Positions 1 to 7,125 are shown, numbered from the stretch's first letter. The stretch: 10,882 nt of DNA from Oscillospiraceae bacterium (GCA_031282605.1 JAITDK010000029.1:1-10882), one strand, 5' to 3'. The notes: a model not told the origin generated them from the sequence alone. Translations and numbers: made by a program.

Positions 1-92
1 GTGTATCACGATGGTCCAGGCGAAGCCTGGTCCGGATTCGAAAGGGCGGATAGCCCTTCGCAGGGTCTGGGACAGAGTCCCAGGCTCCCCGC
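1..92. repeat. Dispersed structured repeat, copy 1 (three tandem hairpins)
   Basis: This segment recurs at 10791-10882 in the same orientation with only two mismatches (positions 33 and 36). It folds into three consecutive stem-loops: 16-21 with 25-30 (CCAGGC/GCCTGG, GAA loop), 42-47 with 53-58 (AAGGGC/GCCCTT, 5-nt loop) and 67-73 with 77-83 (CTGGGAC/GTCCCAG, AGA loop). Both mismatches lie in the linker between hairpins 1 and 2. It is non-coding and has no T-run that would make it a standard intrinsic terminator. It resembles REP/ERIC-like intergenic repeats in general form, but I cannot assign it to a named family. The true 5' boundary is unknown because the window starts here. Confidence 0.85.
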
Positions 93-124
93 AGGGACGT
101 TCCTCGTTCCCCCGTTCCAACCCC

Positions 125-185
125 GCGCCCCGCCAGTGATACTGCCATAATGAAGTTGACAACTCACATCATAGTGGCGGGGCGC
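125..185. repeat. 11-bp perfect inverted repeat with 39-nt loop
   Basis: GCGCCCCGCCA at 125-135 is the exact reverse complement of TGGCGGGGCGC at 175-185. The stem can be extended inward by TGAT (137-140) pairing with ATCA (168-171) after a small asymmetry. The right arm can alternatively pair GGCGC (181-185) with GCGCC (198-202), so the two folds exclude each other. It may be part of the same repeat element as 1-92, or an independent structured site. No function can be assigned from sequence. Confidence 0.6.
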
Positions 186-202
186 CACAAACTTAAAGCG
201 CC

Positions 203-220
203 TCCGGTTCGCAAACCGGA
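203..220. other. Short hairpin upstream of priA
   Basis: TCCGGTT (203-209) pairs perfectly with AACCGGA (214-220) across a 4-nt CGCA loop. No T-tract follows on the + strand, so it is not a clear terminator. It may belong to the untranslated tail of whatever lies upstream or to the repeat element. Confidence 0.5.
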
Positions 221-334
221 CAGCGTCCCGCCGCAGCGGCTCATACGGCATCCCAGACACGTTCCTGGAACACAGACGACCGAATCATATTGAAAATTCT
301 AAATTTGGAATTGCTGATCCGCCAAGCGCCGCCC

Positions 335-363
335 TTGCGCGGCATCGTCTTATCAAGTATAAT
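335..363 (+). promoter_or_regulatory. Probable sigma-A promoter of the priA operon
   Basis: A perfect -10 box TATAAT sits at 358-363. Exactly 17 bp upstream, at 335-340, is TTGCGC, which keeps only the TTG of the -35 consensus. Transcription from this promoter would begin about 6-8 nt past the -10 box, near 370-372, which coincides with the priA ATG at 372. This is the only close match to a housekeeping promoter that I found upstream of the operon. Confidence 0.6.
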
Positions 364-371
364 AATGTAAC

Positions 372-2687
372 ATGTTCGAACCGACAGACGCACCTACTCC
401 CGCGCCGCGCCATCCCGCTTACTGCGATGTAGCGATTGAGATCGCGCGGCCTGAGTTGGCTCGCGTGTTTACGTATCAAGTGCCTGACGGTATGGACGCG
501 CGGATTGGCGCGCGTGTTCGCGTACCGTTCGGTTCGCGGCGGATCGAGGGTTACGTGCTGGGGCTGCGTGATTCGACCGAACTGGCGGTCGAACGCGTGA
601 AACCCATCGACGCGCTGCTGGATGAAACGCCCGCGCTGCTGCCCGAGCTGATCGCGCTGGCGCGGTGGATGGAGGGGCAATACGCTTGTTTGCCCGTCGA
701 GTCGCTGCGGCTGTTAATCCCGGCGCAGATGCGCGACGGCCGGGTTCGCGTGAAAACCGAGACGGTGGCCGTGCTGGCTTCGCGTCTGTCGCCTTCGGAT
801 GGAATCCTTCCCGAAGACGCGTCGGGATGGCCGGACGCGTTGATCGCGGCAGTCGATGGATTACGCTCACGCCGCGCTAACCGCCAGGCTGACGCGCTTG
901 AGTCGATCGCGAAGGCTGGTTCCGACCCGCCGCCGCGAAGCGCCTTCCCGCCGTCCATCGTCAGCGCGCTGGTATCCGGCGGCTTCGTCACACTGGAGAA
1001 GCGCGAGATCCTGCGCGCTCCCCGTGTCGATCCGACTGAATCAGCGCCCGACCCGCCGCTCACCGCCGACCAAACCCGTGTGCTGTCAACGCTGCGCGAG
1101 GCATTGAACGCGGGCGGCGGCGCGTTCCTGCTATGGGGCGTGACGGGCAGCGGAAAGACGGAGGTGTTCATACGTCTGGCACGAGAGGCGTTGGCGCGCG
1201 GTCAGGGCGTGATCGTGCTGGTGCCCGAGATCGCGCTGACCCCGCAGATGACCAGCTGGTTCCACGCCAGGTTCGGCAAGCGCGCGGCGGTGCTGCACTC
1301 ACGGTTGTCGGCGGGTGAGCGCTATGACGAATGGCGACGGATCAGGCGCGGCGACGCTCGAGTGGTGATAGGCGCTCGTTCGGCGATATTCGCGCCGGTA
1401 GAGCGGCTAGGCATAATAATAATCGACGAGGAGCACGAGAACAGTTACGTATCCGAGCGTCACCCGTGTTACGACGCGCGCGAGGTCGCCCGCGAACGAT
1501 GCCGCGCCGCGAACGCCGTGCTGCTGCTGGCCAGCGCAACGCCGTCGCTGCCAGACTTCTCGCGGGCGCTGCGGAACCGATTCCAATTACTGGAGATGCC
1601 TAAACGCGTCAACGACCGCCCGATGCCCGCCGTCGAACTGATCGATATGCGGCAGGAGATCGCGAAGGGCAACTTCTCGGTGCTTAGCAATACGCTCGCG
1701 ACGGCGCTGGCCGACACGGTTCATGACGGCAAGCAAGCCATGCTGCTGCTGAATCGGCGGGGGTACTCCACGTTCGTATCGTGCCGGGCGTGCGGTTACG
1801 TCGAGCGGTGCGATCAGTGCGACGTATCTATGACATATCATCAGGCGGACGCGTCGCTGCGCTGCCATTACTGCGGCGCGGCGCGAACCCCTCCCGCCCG
1901 ATGCCCGGCGTGCGGCAGTTCCTATATAAAATACTTCGGCGCGGGGACACAGAAGGTCGAGGCCGCCGTACGGGAACTGCTGCCGGATACATCCATACTG
2001 CGTATGGACGCCGACACATCGCGGGGAAAGGACGCCTACATCGAATTACTGCGCGCGTTCCGAGAGGGCGAGGCGCGCGTGATGATCGGCACGCAGATGA
2101 TCGCAAAGGGTCTCGACTTCCCGAACGTGACGCTGGTCGGCGTGATCGCGGCCGACGCTATGCTGCACCTGCCCGATTACCGCAGCGCGGAACGTACGTT
2201 TCAGCTTGTGACTCAGGCTGCGGGACGAGCCGGGCGCGCTCAATCGCCGGGCAGGGTGATCGTGCAGACGTACGATCCGTCGCATTACAGCATAACGGCG
2301 GCATGTGCGCAGGACTACCGATCGTTTTATGAGAGGGAGATCGATGCGCGGCGGATCAGCCTGTATCCGCCGTTCACGCGAATGACGCGCATATTGTATG
2401 AAGGCGCGGAACCTTTGAACGTGCAATCCGCCTGCGAATCCGACCACGCGTTGATGCTGGATTTCCTTCACCGCAATCCCGCCCTTCGGCGGCAGGTCGT
2501 TCACATGAACGCGCGGCCCGCGCCGATTGAGCGGATAAAGGGGCAAACACGCTGGCAATTGTTCCTAAAACTATACGCGCGCGGACCGACCGCGAATATA
2601 TTGGAACAGCTGCGCACGCTCACGGCGTCCCATCAGGACGACGGAACGCGCGCCAGCCTCCAGATTGACCCGCCGAACCTGTTGTAA
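372..2687 (+). CDS. priA: Primosomal protein N' (replication restart helicase PriA)
   Basis: PriA is a 3'-to-5' superfamily 2 DNA helicase that recognises stalled or collapsed forks and reloads the replisome. The 771-residue product has the family's normal length and domain order: an N-terminal DNA-binding region starting near residue 18; Walker A GVTGSGKTE at 256-264 (Lys262); the DEEH Walker B box at 352-355; a zinc-binding insertion with four Cys pairs (Cys471/474, 480/483, 498/501, 511/514); and helicase motifs V-VI (GTQMIAKGLDFPNVTLV, then QAAGRAGR). ATG 372 is the first ATG after the in-frame stop at 363-365, and no Shine-Dalgarno is visible before it. With the -10 box ending 8 bp upstream, the mRNA is probably leaderless. 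It is the first gene of the operon and ends 30 bp before def. Confidence 0.97.
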   Translation: MFEPTDAPTPAPRHPAYCDVAIEIARPELARVFTYQVPDGMDARIGARVRVPFGSRRIEGYVLGLRDSTELAVERVKPIDALLDETPALLPELIALARWMEGQYACLPVESLRLLIPAQMRDGRVRVKTETVAVLASRLSPSDGILPEDASGWPDALIAAVDGLRSRRANRQADALESIAKAGSDPPPRSAFPPSIVSALVSGGFVTLEKREILRAPRVDPTESAPDPPLTADQTRVLSTLREALNAGGGAFLLWGVTGSGKTEVFIRLAREALARGQGVIVLVPEIALTPQMTSWFHARFGKRAAVLHSRLSAGERYDEWRRIRRGDARVVIGARSAIFAPVERLGIIIIDEEHENSYVSERHPCYDAREVARERCRAANAVLLLASATPSLPDFSRALRNRFQLLEMPKRVNDRPMPAVELIDMRQEIAKGNFSVLSNTLATALADTVHDGKQAMLLLNRRGYSTFVSCRACGYVERCDQCDVSMTYHQADASLRCHYCGAARTPPARCPACGSSYIKYFGAGTQKVEAAVRELLPDTSILRMDADTSRGKDAYIELLRAFREGEARVMIGTQMIAKGLDFPNVTLVGVIAADAMLHLPDYRSAERTFQLVTQAAGRAGRAQSPGRVIVQTYDPSHYSITAACAQDYRSFYEREIDARRISLYPPFTRMTRILYEGAEPLNVQSACESDHALMLDFLHRNPALRRQVVHMNARPAPIERIKGQTRWQLFLKLYARGPTANILEQLRTLTASHQDDGTRASLQIDPPNLL

Positions 2688-2703
2688 TACTAATCGCTCC
2701 TGA

Positions 2704-2710
2704 AAGGTGG
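2704..2710 (+). promoter_or_regulatory. Ribosome binding site of def
   Basis: AAGGTGG lies 7 nt before the ATG at 2718, supporting this start for the deformylase. Confidence 0.75.
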
Positions 2711-2717
2711 TAACATA

Positions 2718-3242
2718 ATGGCGCTTCGCCGGATACTGGACGCCAGTAAAACAGACCTGCTGCGCAAACGCTCGCGCCCGATCACCGATATCGACCGCCG
2801 AATACTGCAACTGCTTGACGACATGGCGGATACCATGCATTCCGTCGATGGCTGCGGGCTGGCCGCGCCTCAAGTGGGGGTGCTGCGCCGCGCGATAGTG
2901 GTGGACGTGGGCGACGGCTTGATCGAGCTGATCAACCCCGAGCTGGTCGAGGCGTCGGACGAACGCGAGGACAGCGAGGGCTGCCTGTCCATACCCGATA
3001 TGCGCGGATTCGTCGTCAGGCCGCACAAGGTGACGGTGCGCGGGCTGAACCGCAAGGGCGAACCTGTTGAGATAAAGGCTGAGGAATTGGCCGCCGTCGC
3101 GCTGTGCCACGAGATCGACCACCTCGACGGCGTCCTCTATACTGATAAGATGACGCGCATCGACGACTCGAAGAATGATGGGGATGAAGGCGGCGAAGGC
3201 GGCGAAGACGACGTGGACAGCGTGGAGTTTGAGCGGGCATGA
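2718..3242 (+). CDS. def: Peptide deformylase
   Basis: A metalloenzyme that removes the formyl group from the N-terminal Met of nascent proteins, the partner reaction to fmt downstream. All three family motifs are present in the 174-residue product: GCGLAAPQ at 45-52, EGCLSIP at 87-93 and HEIDH at 111-115. Cys89, His111 and His115 are the expected metal ligands and Glu112 the catalytic acid. The catalytic core ends near residue 148. Beyond it is a low-complexity acidic tail (about 149-172) in which half the residues are Asp or Glu, encoded by GGCGAAGGCGGCGAA-like repeats. Such a tail is not required by the family. The stop codon overlaps the fmt start (ATGA, 3239-3242), which suggests translational coupling. 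Confidence 0.97.
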   Translation: MALRRILDASKTDLLRKRSRPITDIDRRILQLLDDMADTMHSVDGCGLAAPQVGVLRRAIVVDVGDGLIELINPELVEASDEREDSEGCLSIPDMRGFVVRPHKVTVRGLNRKGEPVEIKAEELAAVALCHEIDHLDGVLYTDKMTRIDDSKNDGDEGGEGGEDDVDSVEFERA

Positions 3243-4198
3243 GGATCGTCTTTATGGGTACGCCCGACTTCGCCGTACCGCCGCTTAAGGCGCTGATTAA
3301 CGCGGGGCACAATGTCGCGGCGGTTGTAACGCAGCCCGACCGCCCGGCCGGAAGAGGCGGACGCGTCGAGGCGCCGCCCGTCAAGCGCGCGGCATTGGAT
3401 TTGGGGCTGAACGTCGTACAACCGGAACGCTTGCGCCGCCGGGAGCATATCGAATCGCTGCGCGCGTTGGACGCGGACGCGTTCGTAACCGCCGCCTACG
3501 GCCAGATACTCTCGCAGCGGCTACTTGACATCCCCCGGATCGGAACGATCAACGTCCACGCGTCGCTGCTGCCAAGATACCGTGGGCCCGCTCCCGTCCA
3601 ATGGGCGCTGATAAACGGCGAGCGCAGCACCGGAGTCACAACCATGATGACAGACGCTGGCATTGATACCGGCGACACGCTGCTGCAGCGCGTCGAACCT
3701 ATCCTGCCGGACGACACAGTCGACGCGCTGTTATCCCGCCTGTCCGCCATCGGAGCGGCGCTGCTGCTCGAAACCCTCGCAAGGCTTGAACGAGGCGATT
3801 GTCCGCGTGAGCCGCAGAACCACGCCGCCGCGACCTATTTCCCGACGCTGACCAAGGAGGATGGGAAAATCGACTGGACGAAACCCGCCCACGACGTCCT
3901 CAGCAGGATTAACGGGGTGACGCCATGGCCAGGCGCGTATACGTCAACCCCCAACGGCGTCATAAAGATCATACGCGGACGGGTCGCATCGCCCGACGAG
4001 TATAGTATTATAGCGGAGAGGCACGATGATATCTCCCCTGGCATGATAATTATGTCCGATCCCAAGCGCGGACTGTTCATCGCGTGCGAAGGCAACACCA
4101 CGCTTGAGGCCGTCGAGGTTCAGCCGCCTTCCGGCAAGCGGATGCCAGCAGCGGCGTATCTGCGCGGCCATCCATTAACGGAGGGGATACGGTTATGA
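3239..4198 (+). CDS. fmt: Methionyl-tRNA formyltransferase
   Basis: This enzyme formylates initiator Met-tRNA using 10-formyltetrahydrofolate. The 319-residue length is standard. The N-terminal Rossmann-type domain opens with the typical MRIVFMGTPDFAVP. The catalytic triad is visible: Asn105 and His107 in INVHASLLPRYRGPAPVQWA (104-123) and Asp143 in DAGIDTGD (139-146). The C-terminal tRNA-binding domain begins around KEDGKIDW and continues through NGVTPWPGAYT. The start codon overlaps the def stop by ATGA, with only a weak, distant GGAG at 3224-3227, so it is probably translated by coupling to def. Its own stop overlaps the rsmB start at 4195-4198. Confidence 0.97.
   Translation: MRIVFMGTPDFAVPPLKALINAGHNVAAVVTQPDRPAGRGGRVEAPPVKRAALDLGLNVVQPERLRRREHIESLRALDADAFVTAAYGQILSQRLLDIPRIGTINVHASLLPRYRGPAPVQWALINGERSTGVTTMMTDAGIDTGDTLLQRVEPILPDDTVDALLSRLSAIGAALLLETLARLERGDCPREPQNHAAATYFPTLTKEDGKIDWTKPAHDVLSRINGVTPWPGAYTSTPNGVIKIIRGRVASPDEYSIIAERHDDISPGMIIMSDPKRGLFIACEGNTTLEAVEVQPPSGKRMPAAAYLRGHPLTEGIRL
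4180..4186 (+). promoter_or_regulatory. Ribosome binding site of rsmB
   Basis: GGAGGGG lies 8 nt before ATG 4195. It matters because it supports translation from a start upstream of the repeat tract, rather than from a later start near the conserved domain. Confidence 0.75.
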
Positions 4199-5838
4199 AC
4201 AGAGTGCCGCCAAACAGAGGGGCGTTCAGCAAAGCGCCGTCGGATAGACCCGCGTTCAGCAAAGCGCCGTCGGACAGACCCGCGTTCAGCAAAGCGCCGT
4301 CGGATAGAACCGCGTTCAGCAAAGCTCCGTCGGATAGACCCGCGCTCAGCAAAGCGCCGTCGGATAGACCCGCGTTCAGCAAAGCGCCGTCGGATAGACC
4401 CGCGTTCAGCAAAGCTCCGTTGGATAGACCTGCGCTCAGCAAACCATCCTCTCACCGCCAGCCATTTGTCCCGCCCAAACCCAACGCGCGCGCGGTTGCG
4501 CTCAACGCGCTGCAGGACGTCACCCAATCAGCCGCGTTTGCGTCGCTCGCGCTGGACAAACGTTTGCGCGGTTCCTCGCTTAGTCAACTGGATCGCGCGT
4601 TTGTCACGCAGTTGGTGTACGGCGTGATCGAGGAGCAGCGGCTGTTGGACTATCGTGTTGATAAATACCTCCACGAGCCGGAACGCGTAAGCCCGCTCGC
4701 GCGCGATCTGCTGCGACTGGGGGCGTATCAGATACTGTTCCTCAGCCGCGTGCCGGATCACGCCGCTTGCGACGAGACGGTCAGCCTGGCCAAGCAGTTC
4801 CCCGCCGCGCTGCCGTTCGCGGGAATGATCAACTTCGCGCTGCGCCGCCTGTCGGAAGGTAAGAACGCTCCGGTGGAATGGCCGTCCGACCCGCTGGATG
4901 CATTCGCCCTCAAAACAAGCTGGCCGCGTTGGATACTGGAGAAGCTGACGGACGCGTACGGAACGGATGAAGCGGAACGCATCGCAATGCTGCGCGCGTT
5001 CGACACGGGCGTGACTATCCGCGTCAATACGCTGAAGATGGACGCTGAGTCGTTTGAGAAACGCATGGAAGCGCGCGGCTGGACACTGCGCAATGGCTTG
5101 CTGCCGGGCAGTTATTACACGACCAGCGCGGGATCGATCGGCGACGATCCCGACTTCCGCGCGGGGTTATTCAGCGTAGAGGGCGCGGCCAGCATATTGG
5201 CCGCCGAAACTGTAGGAGCCAAGCGCGGTATGCGCATACTGGACGCGTGCGCCGCGCCCGGAGGGAAGGCTGCGTACATGGCGGAACGCATGGGTCAGTC
5301 GGGTCGCGTGTTCGCGCTGGACAAGTATCCTCACCGCGTCGAGCTGATACGCGCGCAGGCAGGCAGGTTAGGACTGGAGAACATCAAGCCCATCGAGCGC
5401 GACGCGACCCGCGTCAACAGCGACTGGATCGACTATTTCGACGCCGCGCTGATCGACGCTCCATGCTCCGGCCTGGGCGTGGCGGCGGACAAACCCGACA
5501 TTCGCGGTCGATTGACTCCAGAAAGCTTAGCGGAACTAACCGCCGTTCAGCGCGATATACTGGAAACCTGCGCGGCTTACGTCAAGCCTGGCGGCGCGCT
5601 GGTGTACTCGACGTGCTCCATACTGCCCGAGGAGAACGCGCGGCAAATCGAATCGTTTCTCAAGTTCCACAAGGATTACTCCATCGACCGGACGCCTATC
5701 GCGCGCTTCACGCCGGATGAATTCGGGCTGCAGCTGCTGCCCCGCTTCGAAGCCGGAGAAAATCCAGCGACACCCGTCTGGATAGAGGGCTTCTTCGTGG
5801 CGCGGATGATACGCTCGCGCGGGGGGATGCGCGCGTGA
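4195..5838 (+). CDS. rsmB: 16S rRNA (cytosine-5) methyltransferase RsmB/Sun with repeat-containing N-terminal extension
   Basis: RsmB methylates a cytosine in 16S rRNA (C967 in E. coli) using S-adenosylmethionine. After residue ~92 the protein is canonical: a NusB-like RNA-binding domain (from NARAVALNALQDV, ~97-230), then the methyltransferase domain with SAM motif DACAAPGGK at 350-358, DAPCSGLG at 421-428 (Cys424) and YSTCS at 471-475 (Cys474, the expected nucleophile). The 547-residue length exceeds the usual ~430-450 because residues ~10-89 are 10-residue repeats of the form AFSKAPSDRP. This extension looks disordered, with a net charge of about +1 per unit. Each unit uses the Arg codon AGA, whereas CGC/CGT dominate the rest of the gene. 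The start is supported by GGAGGGG and by the ATGA overlap with fmt. The stop overlaps the rlmN GTG start. Confidence 0.95.
   Translation: MNRVPPNRGAFSKAPSDRPAFSKAPSDRPAFSKAPSDRTAFSKAPSDRPALSKAPSDRPAFSKAPSDRPAFSKAPLDRPALSKPSSHRQPFVPPKPNARAVALNALQDVTQSAAFASLALDKRLRGSSLSQLDRAFVTQLVYGVIEEQRLLDYRVDKYLHEPERVSPLARDLLRLGAYQILFLSRVPDHAACDETVSLAKQFPAALPFAGMINFALRRLSEGKNAPVEWPSDPLDAFALKTSWPRWILEKLTDAYGTDEAERIAMLRAFDTGVTIRVNTLKMDAESFEKRMEARGWTLRNGLLPGSYYTTSAGSIGDDPDFRAGLFSVEGAASILAAETVGAKRGMRILDACAAPGGKAAYMAERMGQSGRVFALDKYPHRVELIRAQAGRLGLENIKPIERDATRVNSDWIDYFDAALIDAPCSGLGVAADKPDIRGRLTPESLAELTAVQRDILETCAAYVKPGGALVYSTCSILPEENARQIESFLKFHKDYSIDRTPIARFTPDEFGLQLLPRFEAGENPATPVWIEGFFVARMIRSRGGMRA
4231..4440. repeat. 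30-bp minisatellite, seven tandem units, in frame inside rsmB
   Basis: Seven contiguous 30-bp units begin at 4231, 4261, 4291, 4321, 4351, 4381 and 4411. Units 1, 5 and 6 are identical. Units 2 and 3 each carry one substitution, unit 4 two and unit 7 four. A degenerate unit precedes the array (4201-4230) and another follows it (from 4441). Because 30 is a multiple of three, the array leaves all frames open, which creates two spurious repetitive minus-strand frames. The perfect copies point to recent slippage or unequal recombination. Confidence 0.97.
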
Positions 5839-6878
5839 CGACCGTTGAGCGCGCCGAACGTATAGACCCGATAGCGCTGGGTCTGGACGGACTGCGCGGG
5901 CTGATGGCGGAATGGGGCGAGCCATCCTACCGCGCGGAACAGCTGTACCGATACGCGATCAAGGGCGTTCCAGCCGACCGAATGACGACCCTGCCCGCCG
6001 CTCTCCGATCACAGTTGAGCGGGACGCTGGCTGACAATAGCGCGATTATCGAGCGTGAAGTGAGCGACGATAATGGCGGATGCGTCAAGTACCTATATCG
6101 GTTGTCGGACGGTCAGCGCGTCGAGGGCGTGCGCATGAGTTACCGCCACGGCGATACGCTGTGCCTATCCACTCAAGCCGGATGCCGAATGGGCTGCCGG
6201 TTCTGCGCGTCCACGCTAGGCGGCCTGGCGCGCAGCCTCACTGCCGGCGAGATGCTGGGTCAGATAGCGGCGGCGTCGGAACGATCGGCGATACACAACG
6301 TCGTACTAATGGGCAGCGGCGAGGCGTTGGACAACTATGACAACACGGTGCTGTTCTTGCACGCCGTTCGCGAACCGAAGGGATTCGAGATAGGTATGCG
6401 CCGCGTCTCGCTGTCCACCTGCGGCATGACGGACGCGATCGAGCGTTTCTCCGGCGAGGGGTTGCCGGTCACGCTGTGCGTATCGCTGCACGCGCCAGAC
6501 GACTCCATCCGCCGTGAGTTGATGCCTATAGCGCGCAAGTATCCTCTGCCGGGACTCATCGCCGCGTGCAGGACATACCTGCGCCGGACGAGCCGCCGAG
6601 TAATATTCGAGTACGCAATGATCGACGGCGTAAACGATTCCGCCTCGCTGGCCAGACGGCTGGCCTCATTGATATCCGGTATGCAGTGCCACATCAACCT
6701 GATCCCGCTCAACCCGATACCCGAGCGGGACATGCGCCCTTCGCCCGATGCCACCGTCGCGCGATTCCAGCGCGAGCTGGAAGGCCTGGGCGTATCGGTA
6801 ACGCGGCGGCGCACACTGGGCGGCGGCGTGCAGGGCGCGTGCGGGCAGTTGAGACAAGCGGCGCTCAAACCGGATTGA
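5835..6878 (+). CDS. rlmN: Dual-specificity 23S rRNA/tRNA adenine C2 methyltransferase RlmN (radical SAM)
   Basis: RlmN makes 2-methyladenosine at A2503 of 23S rRNA and A37 of some tRNAs by radical SAM chemistry. The 347-residue protein has the [4Fe-4S] motif CRMGCRFC with Cys117, Cys121 and Cys124. It also has the two Cys used in catalysis: Cys110 (7 residues before the cluster, as in E. coli C118) and Cys336 in the C-terminal GACGQLR, corresponding to the methyl-carrying C355. The start is GTG 5835, overlapping the rsmB stop (GTGA), with a GGGGGGA ribosome binding site at 5821-5827. One oddity: the usual GMGEP SAM-contact motif reads GSGEA (160-164), with Ala for the normally conserved Pro. 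All catalytic Cys are retained, so activity is expected. Confidence 0.95.
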   Translation: MTTVERAERIDPIALGLDGLRGLMAEWGEPSYRAEQLYRYAIKGVPADRMTTLPAALRSQLSGTLADNSAIIEREVSDDNGGCVKYLYRLSDGQRVEGVRMSYRHGDTLCLSTQAGCRMGCRFCASTLGGLARSLTAGEMLGQIAAASERSAIHNVVLMGSGEALDNYDNTVLFLHAVREPKGFEIGMRRVSLSTCGMTDAIERFSGEGLPVTLCVSLHAPDDSIRRELMPIARKYPLPGLIAACRTYLRRTSRRVIFEYAMIDGVNDSASLARRLASLISGMQCHINLIPLNPIPERDMRPSPDATVARFQRELEGLGVSVTRRRTLGGGVQGACGQLRQAALKPD

Positions 6879-7125
6879 CTGCTTGGCATATGAAATGCGC
6901 AGCAGATTCGCGATGAGTTTTCGCCGCTGGCTATGCCGGCTACGCCAGCTATGCCGATGGAAGAAGGATCCCTTACGGTTCGCTGGCTGGATGAACGCCG
7001 CAGCGCCCACCGCGCAGCGCGAGCATAACAAGTCGGCGCGAGCGGCAAAAAGATATGCGAAGATACGCGGATTTTACGCGTCAAACAGTATAACGACCAC
7101 GGCAGTAACACATCCTGGAGGGCAT
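6879..7125. other. 247-bp gap between rlmN and prpC
   Basis: This is the only large gap in the operon. The prpC frame is open back to TTG 6883, but that extension has no ribosome binding site and no family similarity. In another frame, codons 6894-7022 form a short open stretch ending at TAA, containing three 9-bp tandem units (6930-6956, reading Ala-Met/Thr-Pro). It also lacks a ribosome binding site. GCTGGC (6926-6931) can pair with GCCAGC (6944-6949). TATAAC at 7089-7094 resembles a -10 box but has no -35 at the right distance. An internal promoter for prpC-prkC-rsgA is plausible but not demonstrated. Confidence 0.5.
7117..7122 (+). promoter_or_regulatory. Ribosome binding site that fixes the prpC start
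   Basis: GGAGGG ends 3 nt before ATG 7126, a slightly short spacer. It favours ATG 7126, where PP2C homology begins, over the upstream TTG at 6883. Confidence 0.7.

Larger units (their letters stand above)
93..334. other. Non-coding region upstream of the priA promoter
   Basis: I see no convincing gene here. A minus-strand open frame covers 6-260 (84 codons, GTG start at 260, in-frame ATG at 251), but most of its C-terminal third is the reverse strand of the structured repeat. It has no good ribosome binding site and no family I recognise. The region does contain an 11-bp inverted repeat (125-135/175-185), a hairpin at 203-220, a short dyad AGTTGACAACT at 154-164 and another dyad GTTCCTGGAAC at 261-271. 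The upstream neighbour of priA in B. subtilis (coaBC) is not within the window. Confidence 0.6.

Noticed and set aside
156..161. Perfect -35 box TTGACA
   Set aside because: No -10-like hexamer occurs at 15-19 bp downstream; that stretch is GC-rich. It sits within a short dyad instead.
6..260. 84-codon minus-strand open frame
   Set aside because: A large part is the antisense of the structured repeat. It has a GTG or ATG start without a good ribosome binding site and no recognisable family. Repeats with this composition often give spurious frames.
4231..4440. CRISPR-like regular repeats
   Set aside because: The units are directly adjacent with no spacers, and they encode an in-frame peptide repeat. 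This is a minisatellite.
4077..4527. Two minus-strand frames with striking 10-residue repeats
   Set aside because: They are antisense shadows of the 30-bp minisatellite in rsmB, kept open because the unit is a multiple of three. Neither has independent gene features.
6883..7125. 81-codon N-terminal extension of the PP2C phosphatase from TTG 6883
   Set aside because: No ribosome binding site precedes it and it shows no family similarity. PP2C homology and a GGAGGG site both support the start at ATG 7126.
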